A DNA stretch of 11,959 bases, taken from positions 1-11,959 of the forward strand of contig JBAZOP010000088.1 of the NCBI GenBank assembly GCA_041648665.1, read 5' to 3'. The notes under the pieces are model-generated. The model was not told the DNA's origin, did not search any database, and was given only the letters and a program-made list of their open reading frames with translations. Below are positions 7,156-11,959 of this stretch, piece by piece (the stretch's first letter is position 1; every line of letters begins with the position of its first letter). The position numbers were made by a program, and so were the translations under genes. Origin of the DNA: a bacterium (GTDB taxonomy: Bacteria > UBA10199 > 2-02-FULL-44-16 > JAAZCA01).

Positions 7156-7193
7156 ACATCCGTAGTGTATGCTGGTGTATGCTCATCTGTCAA
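7153..7193 (-). promoter_or_regulatory. CBASS operon promoter with overlapping operator half-sites
   Basis: Read on the - strand, TTGACA (7193-7188), an 18-base spacer and TACACT (7169-7164) form a good sigma-70 promoter. Transcription would begin about two bases before the ATG at 7155, so the mRNA is leaderless or nearly so, and no Shine-Dalgarno is visible. On the + strand three half-sites overlay it: CATACA (7153-7158), TGTATG (7166-7171) and TGTATG (7176-7181). The first two form an inverted repeat with 7 bases between; the last two are a direct repeat in 10-base register, one helical turn apart, each followed by C. A dimeric repressor bound here would block RNA polymerase, which fits autoregulation by the LexA-like protein. 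Confidence 0.65.
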
Positions 7194-7372
7194 GAAGCGT
7201 GCTGTGGATAAGGTCTGAAGGTAGTCTCGACATGCCCGCATCGTGAGACGCCGACCACTCTGCTGCCGTAACACCCATTCGCCTCGTCACGGGCGTCGGC
7301 GGCGACCCAGCACGTGGTGCAATGGTCAGTCACACCGCTCGGTGGCCGCCACACGAATGAAACGGCCCGAGG

Positions 7373-7378
7373 TACAAT
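7373..7378 (+). promoter_or_regulatory. Possible -10 element for the DUF4365-helical protein
   Basis: TACAAT ends 9 bases before the ATG at 7388, again implying a leader of only a few bases. No recognisable -35 hexamer stands 16-18 bases upstream, so this is weaker than the other promoters in the window. Confidence 0.3.
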
Positions 7379-7387
7379 GCGAGAACC

Positions 7388-9457
7388 ATGTGTCCCGACC
7401 ACGCCGACTCCGACGACGATTTCGGGCAGCTGCCGCGGAGCAGCCCGCAGCACGAGCTGGAGCGCGCTTCCAGCGCGGCGCTCGACCATCTCCTGACAAG
7501 TAAGTACGACCGCGAGCTTGAGCTGCGGTCCGAGCCCGGTCCCGACACGGGCGTGGATAGATATCTCGAAGTGAAGGTCAATGGTCGCTACACGAAGTGC
7601 CAGGCGTTGGTACAGCTCAAGGGCACGGACTCTGCTAAGCCGCTTTCCAAGGGAGGCCTCGCGCATCCGGTCGAGGTGTACAACCTCAACTACCTGCGCC
7701 AGGGTCTATCTTCCATCTACATCTTGTACGACCGTCCGCGGGATGAGTTCTGGTACGCGTGGGCCCGGGATGAACGGGGTCGCCTCGATGCGGAGCGGCC
7801 TGGGTGGCGCGACAAACGCAAGGTGCGGCTGCACTTCAAGAGGCGGCTCGACGCCGGGGGGATCACAGAGATACGAGCGAGGGTGCTGGCCGAAGGAAGG
7901 CTCGCCCGCGACGTGCTTGAACGGCACGCGCGACTGCAGGTGGGGGACAAACTCACGCTAGCGTTGCAGCAAAACAAGCCGGTGATCACTGACGGGAGCG
8001 AGGCGCTCGACAGGTTGCTCGCCGAGGGGTTCGACATGGCCGCGGCGGGCCGCGCCGACGAAGTACTCGAGTTGGCGACTAAGTTATCGGCGGAGAGCAG
8101 GAGCTACGCGGGGGTGCAGCTCATATTGGCGAACGCCGAGTTCATGCGCTCCCGCGCTCAGCACGCGCTCGGGTACCTAGCCGAGGCTGCGCTCAAGGCG
8201 GATCAGCTGCCCACCGAGGCTCACGAACTTCTTGCAGGCCTACAGCTGGAATGCGAGTTCCTCGCGGGCCGGATCTCACGCGACGAGTACCTCCGGAAGC
8301 AACACGCCTTTGCCGCCTCGTGCGCAACTCCTCTACGAGACTTCCACCGACTCGAGGAGCTGCGCCTCGAGTTCCTGGACCAACCTACACCCGACCGCCA
8401 GGATGAGATCCTCGAAGAGGTAGTGGCAATCGACGCGAGAGTACAGGGGGACTCAGACGCTGGCCCGGGTCGGAAGGCGCACGCCCGGTTCATGCACCTG
8501 CTTCTGCGAGGCCTGAGGTGGAGCGCTGAGCTGCAGGAATGGAGCCTCGTGGCCATGTTGCTGAGGGCGTTCGGGCTGATGACGCCATCGGATGCCGACG
8601 AACGGGCCAAGGGCGCGGCCCGCGAGGTTGATTGCTTCATCGCGGACGTCAGCACGTTCATCGAGGAGGTGCGGCAGCTCTCCCAGCCCTGGATTTTGGG
8701 CGAGGCGCTTCTCCTGCGAGCGCTCGCTTACGTCATCCAACTGAGGTTCGTCTGCATGGCTCGGGTGCTGACCGGAGGAGCATTCGGCCGCGAGGACCAG
8801 CATCTGCAGACCGAGAAGGACGCCCTTGCCGCGGTCGACGTGTTTCGACGTGCAGGCATGCTCCACGCTGAACTGCGCGCCCAAATGGTCCTCGCCGACT
8901 ACTACGAACTGACGAACCATGGCGACAAGGCGCGCGAGCTGGCCCTCCAGGCGCAGCCCACGGTCGAGGCCATGAGCTACGGCAATCTCGTTGCCTCGGT
9001 TCGTGCATATGTCGCCGGGCGCTCGATGCTCCGCCAGGATGCGGACCGCTTGGCCGGATTCCTGACGGGCGGCCTGTTTGCTATGTTGGCCTCGCTCACG
9101 GACGACGAACTGCACCTCATGGCACGACGAACCGCCTCGCGATTTCCGGTCTCCGAGGAACAGATGGGGACCTTCGAGGTGAGCTTCTTCGCCGGCAGGG
9201 AGGCCGGTCGGGAACGCGTCCGGTGGTGCCGGTACCTCAACTTGGAGGAGAGGCGGCCACCCGCGGGGAAGCCATGGGAGATCGCTCTGCCGCTCGTCTG
9301 GCGTTGCGTGCGCCGCCAACATATCATTGAGGCGCCCCGATCCGAGTGGCTCCGGTTCCTGCGGGGTTTTGAGCGAACCCACTGCGAGGACTGCTCCGAC
9401 CGCAATCCGCTGGAGACAGATGCCAGCAACACCCAGCCCTCGAAGTGTCCAGACTAG
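7388..9457 (+). CDS. DUF4365-like nuclease domain fused to long helical region
   Basis: A 689-residue protein. Residues about 20-165 resemble DUF4365, a PD-(D/E)xK-type domain found in many defence genes. A helix (HELERASSAALDHLL) is followed by D57 in TGVDRYLEV and the Q-x-K core ALVQLKGT (Q76, K78), then strands LSSIYILYD and EFWYAWARD. The remaining 500 residues are almost all alpha-helical, with Ala/Leu/Arg/Glu-rich pairs of helices suggestive of TPR-like repeats. These could bind a phage trigger or keep the nuclease inactive. No membrane segment is seen. The extreme C-terminus has a CEDC pair with no clear partner. It is divergent from the CBASS repressor gene across 232 bases, so both may respond to the same regulation. 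I do not recognise the full architecture as a named system. The nuclease assignment rests on motif pattern only. Confidence 0.75.
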   Translation: MCPDHADSDDDFGQLPRSSPQHELERASSAALDHLLTSKYDRELELRSEPGPDTGVDRYLEVKVNGRYTKCQALVQLKGTDSAKPLSKGGLAHPVEVYNLNYLRQGLSSIYILYDRPRDEFWYAWARDERGRLDAERPGWRDKRKVRLHFKRRLDAGGITEIRARVLAEGRLARDVLERHARLQVGDKLTLALQQNKPVITDGSEALDRLLAEGFDMAAAGRADEVLELATKLSAESRSYAGVQLILANAEFMRSRAQHALGYLAEAALKADQLPTEAHELLAGLQLECEFLAGRISRDEYLRKQHAFAASCATPLRDFHRLEELRLEFLDQPTPDRQDEILEEVVAIDARVQGDSDAGPGRKAHARFMHLLLRGLRWSAELQEWSLVAMLLRAFGLMTPSDADERAKGAAREVDCFIADVSTFIEEVRQLSQPWILGEALLLRALAYVIQLRFVCMARVLTGGAFGREDQHLQTEKDALAAVDVFRRAGMLHAELRAQMVLADYYELTNHGDKARELALQAQPTVEAMSYGNLVASVRAYVAGRSMLRQDADRLAGFLTGGLFAMLASLTDDELHLMARRTASRFPVSEEQMGTFEVSFFAGREAGRERVRWCRYLNLEERRPPAGKPWEIALPLVWRCVRRQHIIEAPRSEWLRFLRGFERTHCEDCSDRNPLETDASNTQPSKCPD

Positions 9458-9484
9458 CCGACCGCGCGACGATGCGTCCTGTTC

Positions 9485-9514
9485 TTGACGCATTGCCGTC
9501 CAATCCTGTATCAT
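9485..9514 (+). promoter_or_regulatory. Promoter for the HTH-like small protein
   Basis: TTGACG (9485-9490), an 18-base spacer and TATCAT (9509-9514). The expected start of transcription is about 9521, leaving roughly four bases before the ATG at 9525. The hexamers and spacer length are identical to those at 11288-11317. A single TGTATGC (9522-9528), equal to the CBASS operator half-site, overlaps the start codon. Confidence 0.6.
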
Positions 9515-9524
9515 TAACTCATGT

Positions 9525-9920
9525 ATGCCTTCACATTCAAACAACCAGCGTCCTAGGATAACAAGACAACGCCTCTGGTATCTCTACTGCCTCGTTGGTC
9601 TTACTGAGTCAGATATTGAGAAGATCACCGGATGGCCTCGTCAGGAGATAGAGGCACGTTTGCGTACCTGGGGTCTCACGTTCCTGTCGCCAGTATCCCG
9701 ATGCACCAACCGTTTTCTCGAACGCCGCATAGAGCGTTCCATCGTGCACCCGCTCAATTCCTTCACCAAGATGGAGCTCGTGGCTTCCATGCGTGAGCAA
9801 CTGCGCGACGCAGTGCTCGATAATCCCGTCGACTGGGACTGCGTTGATCGGCTGCGCTGGTTGCCTCAGATTGAAGCAGAGGCATCCTCGGTGCCCCCGA
9901 TACCACAGGAGTTACTATAA
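9525..9920 (+). CDS. Small HTH-like hypothetical protein
   Basis: A 131-residue soluble protein that I do not recognise. Residues about 17-48 (RLWYLYCLVGLTESDIEKI, then GWPRQEIEARLRTWGL) have the spacing of a helix-turn-helix, so it may bind DNA as a small regulator or recombination accessory factor. A basic segment follows (RCTNRFLERRIERS), then an acidic C-terminus (DNPVDWDCVDRLRWLPQIEAEA). It has its own promoter, with the ATG at or next to the expected transcription start; an out-of-frame ATG lies 4 bases earlier. Its last 55 bases overlap the opposite-strand recombinase remnant tail to tail, so one of the two C-termini is probably not native. Confidence 0.6.
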   Translation: MPSHSNNQRPRITRQRLWYLYCLVGLTESDIEKITGWPRQEIEARLRTWGLTFLSPVSRCTNRFLERRIERSIVHPLNSFTKMELVASMREQLRDAVLDNPVDWDCVDRLRWLPQIEAEASSVPPIPQELL

Positions 9921-10429
9921 GAACGCAGCCTCTCTGCGCTTGCCACCACTGCCGGGTATATGTTATCGAGTTCGGAAAGGACCCAATATGGTCCACGTAC
10001 CGGGGTATTGTCCCCACGAATGAACCTCGCGAAGCCATCCTTTGGCGTAAATCTAGCGACGCAACCGTTCGCTGCGACCAGTTCTTGAAACATAATTTTC
10101 AACAACGCCTGCTTTCTGGTGTTGGAGGCATGATTGTAGCCAACCATGGCCAAACGCAGGAGTTCTAGAAAACCCATCACGCTCATGAGCATCTTGCTCG
10201 GATCGACGCTCTCCACCTGGGCGAGCTGTGTGTCGACCTCACCAAGTTCCGCCTGCAGCCCGGCTATTGCCGCGGTGTAGTCCTGCGGCGTGTACGCGCC
10301 CTCCCGCAAGAGGGCGATTTTGTTGTCTTCGAGGTAGCTCAGGTCTCGACGTGCTCGGGTTCGCCTGTTCTCCAATTCGCAGCGCCGCTCTTCTCGCTCC
10401 CGACCGCGGCGGGCGAGCGCTCGACCACG
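9866..10429 (-). pseudogene. C-terminal remnant of a large serine recombinase
   Basis: About 185 residues are readable. They begin with an Arg/Glu-rich coiled coil (REREERRCELENRRTRARRDL), then SYLEDNKIALLREGAYTPQDY, a Glu/Gln-rich helix (GLQAELGEVDTQLAQVE) and a short C-terminal domain. This order is typical of the coiled coil and C-terminus of large serine recombinases. The catalytic N-terminus and zinc domain are absent. Upstream the frame stays open only to a TGA at 10529-10531, and that DNA instead encodes the metallopeptidase on the other strand. The only start codon near the family homology is a TTG at 10375. It is therefore a truncated relic of a mobile element, cut near 10400-10430. 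Confidence 0.65.
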
Positions 10430-11148
10430 CGCATCGCGACGAGTTTCTCGAGCGGCTGATCCGTGAAACCGCTCGCAGGGTTCTGGTGTTGTCCCAGCGC
10501 CAGGTACGTCGCCAGACAGGCGTCGACCTCATGCCGGAATTCGGGCCGGGCGATCAACTCGTCGTGAGCCTTACTGGCAACATCTCGAAGTTCATCGCGC
10601 TCACGGTCGAGGAGATCGTGGAAACGCTGCTTCACGAAGCCGCGCACGCCATGAACTTCGAGATGGGCATCAGGGACTGCTCGGCCTCCCAGTACCACAA
10701 CCAGCGCTTCCGCGATGCTGCCCTTCGCCTCGGACTCGAGGTGACACAGGTCAGGCACTACGGCTACGCGCTCACAATGATGCCGCCGGAGACGGCGGCC
10801 ATCTACAAGGAGGAGATCAAGTCGCTCACCGAGGTCCTTGTGCACAGACGGCGGATCACGCCGACTGGCGCACGACCGTCCAAGCCATCCCGGTCTAGGT
10901 CCGACGATGTGTTGACAACGCATTCCGCCCAAGAGCGTCCGATATCGAGGCCCTCCGCGATGCAAGGCCTTGCCCGTGTCAATCCAATAATAGCATGTAA
11001 TTGGAATTACACGCGGAAATCGGTCATCCCGCTGCGTCAGCCAAGCTCAACAGAACGGCAGTGTCGCGGGGGCTCAACGCCGCGTGACATGGCAATTTCG
11101 CGCGGAATTCGAACAGAGTCGCAGACTTCTCTACATTGGCTGACCTAG
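10351..11148 (+). CDS. HExxH zinc metallopeptidase (SprT-like), probably damaged at both ends
   Basis: The core is convincing. ETLLHEAAHAMNF contains the zinc-binding HEAAH (bases 10633-10647), followed by GIRDCS and QYHNQRFRDAALRLGLEV, the pattern of SprT-like metallopeptidases often found on mobile elements. The preceding FGPGDQLVVSLTG also fits. The start is uncertain: GTG 10351 is a compromise, since coding resemblance begins only near 10432 (HRDEFLERLIRETARR), exactly where the opposite-strand recombinase fragment breaks off. After about 10840 the translation becomes low in similarity to anything. The C-terminal zinc ribbon common in the family is missing, and a perfect palindrome lies within the tail. 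The gene may be a deletion relic fused to foreign sequence. It is not adjacent to the repressor, so a CapP-like regulatory role in CBASS is not supported. Confidence 0.55.
   Translation: MLGFACSPIRSAALLAPDRGGRALDHAHRDEFLERLIRETARRVLVLSQRQVRRQTGVDLMPEFGPGDQLVVSLTGNISKFIALTVEEIVETLLHEAAHAMNFEMGIRDCSASQYHNQRFRDAALRLGLEVTQVRHYGYALTMMPPETAAIYKEEIKSLTEVLVHRRRITPTGARPSKPSRSRSDDVLTTHSAQERPISRPSAMQGLARVNPIIACNWNYTRKSVIPLRQPSSTERQCRGGSTPRDMAISRGIRTESQTSLHWLT
10996..11011. repeat. Perfect 16-base palindrome, operator-like
   Basis: TGTAATT-GG-AATTACA has 7-base arms around a 2-base centre, in an AT-rich patch inside otherwise GC-rich DNA. Its size and symmetry suit a dimeric transcription factor. It falls in the doubtful C-terminal part of the metallopeptidase frame, supporting the view that this stretch is not coding. 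Confidence 0.5.
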
Positions 11149-11254
11149 CCTTGGCCGCGCGGCCCTTCCTGACTCCCGTCACGTGAAGCACCAAAGAACA
11201 TCTTGTGACGTCCCTACAAGGGTCTGCACCAATGCCACAAGCCAAGCTCAGCTT

Positions 11255-11282
11255 GCCTGGCTGCATGGCCTGGCTGCATGGC
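11255..11282. repeat. Tandem 13-base repeat upstream of a promoter
   Basis: GCCTGGCTGCATG occurs twice in direct succession (11255-11267, 11268-11280), and two more matching bases follow. An imperfect-free palindrome CAAGCT-C-AGCTTG (11243-11255) abuts it on the left, and the -35 element starts 6 bases after it. The arrangement could be a regulator site or replication slippage. Confidence 0.6.
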
Positions 11283-11287
11283 TCGGG

Positions 11288-11317
11288 TTGACGTGCGATT
11301 CTAATGGAGAGTATCAT
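11288..11317 (+). promoter_or_regulatory. Promoter for the membrane-anchored small protein
   Basis: TTGACG (11288-11293), an 18-base spacer and TATCAT (11312-11317). The predicted transcription start is near 11324, two bases before the ATG at 11326, so the transcript should be leaderless or nearly so. Both hexamers and the spacer length match the promoter at 9485-9514. Confidence 0.65.
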
Positions 11318-11325
11318 ACCTTAAT

Positions 11326-11772
11326 ATGCAACATTCTGGGGGGGACATGAGTCCCAAACACAACAATGCCGGACCATTTCGGAACCGACGCCTCGTAGCG
11401 GTCGGTCTGGTTGTGCTGGTCCTCATGCTGGGGGCCGCGTCCAGCATGATCTCATGTCGCTGGGAGGCCTCGGAGAACAAGCAGAAGGCGTGTGAGGAAC
11501 CCGTCGCTGGTCCTCCAAGCAGGGAAGCGCTCAAATGCAGGTTACTTCGAAGCTCGAACGCCGGCGAACTTCCGCGGCGACTCTCAACTGCAGATGCAGA
11601 TCGGCTCCTCGACGAGGCGCAGAGACTCTCCGACGCCAAGAGAGCATTCCGACGGGGTGAGGTTTCCCCGGTGCAGGTTCAGCAGCAGGCGCGACGGTTC
11701 GAAGACGTATGCCTTCAACTGGTGAACATGTCGTGTGAACGCCTCTTCTTCTCGCCGGAGAGGCCGCAATGA
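11326..11772 (+). CDS. Small membrane-anchored protein with extracytoplasmic cysteines
   Basis: A 148-residue protein that I do not recognise. A short basic N-terminus (RNRR, 19-22) is followed by a single hydrophobic segment at about residues 23-43 (LVAVGLVVLVLMLGAASSM). The rest should therefore face outward, either anchored or, less likely, lipidated at C44 (MISC is a poor lipobox). Further cysteines at 56, 71, 129 and 137 could form two disulfides in that domain. The C-terminal part is helical and charged (LSTADADRLLDEAQRLSDAKRAF). The ATG at 11326 is chosen because it coincides with the predicted transcript start; an ATG at 11347 is possible. It ends in an ATGA overlap with the next small ORF and lies upstream of an integrase, so it is probably island cargo. 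Confidence 0.6.
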   Translation: MQHSGGDMSPKHNNAGPFRNRRLVAVGLVVLVLMLGAASSMISCRWEASENKQKACEEPVAGPPSREALKCRLLRSSNAGELPRRLSTADADRLLDEAQRLSDAKRAFRRGEVSPVQVQQQARRFEDVCLQLVNMSCERLFFSPERPQ

Positions 11773-11861
11773 CCAGACGCTCACTAGCGCCGGGCCTGGT
11801 CACCGTCATTCAGTTGATGACACTCCTACCGTCAAGCGAGCGCGTAAGCTCGGAGCCGTGA
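11769..11861 (+). CDS. 30-codon ORF coupling the small membrane protein to the integrase
   Basis: ATG 11769 overlaps the preceding stop (ATGA), and its TGA overlaps the GTG of the integrase (GTGA). The 30-residue product is mildly hydrophobic in its middle (LAPGLVTVIQLMTLL), perhaps a small membrane peptide. No family is recognisable at this length. Its main role may be to carry ribosomes to the integrase start, a leader-peptide arrangement. Confidence 0.35.
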   Translation: MTRRSLAPGLVTVIQLMTLLPSSERVSSEP

Positions 11862-11959
11862 TTCCAATTCCTCCCCTGGATATGAATGTACTGGTCCGGT
11901 CCTTCGAGGGCTACCTGCGCGTCGAGCGCGGCCGTAGTCCGATAACCATCAAGAGATAC
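11858..11959 (+). CDS. Tyrosine recombinase/phage integrase, N-terminus only
   Basis: The first 34 codons are present; the gene continues past the window edge. LVRSFEGYLRVERGRSPITIKRY matches the SAM-like core-binding domain that opens XerC/XerD-type tyrosine recombinases (hydrophobic helix, then the S-x-x-T-x-x-x-Y turn). The GTG at 11858 overlaps the previous TGA; ATG 11882 in the same frame is an alternative. GGAG at 11852 is too close to serve the GTG on its own, which favours translational coupling. It is a plausible integrase of this island, marking its right side. Confidence 0.7.
   Translation, partial: MIPIPPLDMNVLVRSFEGYLRVERGRSPITIKRY

Noticed and set aside
9370..9440. Zinc finger at the C-terminus of the DUF4365-helical protein
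   Set aside because: Only one close Cys pair (CEDC) is present, with no second pair at suitable spacing.
8453..9544. Long - strand open frame of 363 codons opposite the DUF4365-helical protein
   Set aside because: It is a shadow frame in GC-rich DNA; composition and lack of motifs argue against it, and the + strand reading is coherent throughout.
10239..10965. - strand frames opposite the metallopeptidase
   Set aside because: The HExxH and YHN motifs fix the coding strand as +; the opposite frames have Arg/Ser-rich shadow composition.
10351..11148. Metallopeptidase as a CapP-like partner of the CBASS regulator
   Set aside because: CapP is an ImmA/IrrE-type protein encoded beside its CapH repressor. 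This one lies about 3 kb away, seems damaged, and the S24 repressor needs no separate protease.
11024..11317. - strand ORF of 97 codons between the metallopeptidase and the membrane protein
   Set aside because: It has no ribosome-binding site or recognisable motif, and it covers the tandem repeat and the promoter of the next gene.
1..11959. CRISPR array, rRNA, intact tRNA or complete insertion sequence
   Set aside because: No regularly spaced repeats, no complete tRNA fold and no transposase with terminal inverted repeats were found.

Overview
This window is a defence-rich accessory region from a GC-rich bacterium. It reads as part of a genomic island: a DNA methylase runs in from the left edge, a CBASS anti-phage operon fills the centre, and recombinase remnants plus the start of a tyrosine integrase lie at the right. 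The sequence does not fix the species. Three promoters sit so close to their start codons that the mRNAs would be leaderless or nearly so, a habit common in some high-GC phyla but not diagnostic.

Left (1-2301, + strand): an N6-adenine DNA methylase missing its N-terminus, followed with no gap by a 189-residue protein of unknown function. About 480 bases without a convincing gene follow (2302-2782). They hold frame fragments that look like decayed coding sequence, a terminator-like hairpin and a tRNA T-arm-like motif. Next comes a + strand CD-NTase-like nucleotidyltransferase (2783-3739).

Centre (7193-3763, - strand): a compact operon with the order LexA/UmuD-type self-cleaving repressor, HNH-SAVED effector (Cap5 type), CD-NTase, E2-like conjugating enzyme with a C-terminal SEC-C motif. 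The last three are the parts of a 'short type II' CBASS, with E2 but no E1 or deconjugase. Expected logic: phage infection activates the CD-NTase, the E2 modifies or primes it, a cyclic oligonucleotide binds SAVED, and the HNH domain destroys DNA. The unusual part is the first gene. An S24 repressor with a Cys-Gly cleavage site and an intact Ser-Lys dyad, preceded by repeated operator half-sites over its own promoter, suggests that the CBASS is wired to the RecA/SOS signal. The second CD-NTase (2783-3739) converges on this operon. It keeps all catalytic residues but has an N-terminal extension and lacks the C-terminal tail of the operon enzyme.

Right (7388-11959): divergent from the repressor is a 689-residue protein with an N-terminal DUF4365-like nuclease domain and a long helical C-terminal region, a candidate defence effector. 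Beyond it are a small HTH-like protein, the C-terminal remnant of a large serine recombinase, a HExxH metallopeptidase that appears cut at both ends, a small membrane-anchored Cys-containing protein, a 30-codon ORF and the first 34 codons of a tyrosine recombinase. The last three are chained by ATGA and GTGA overlaps.
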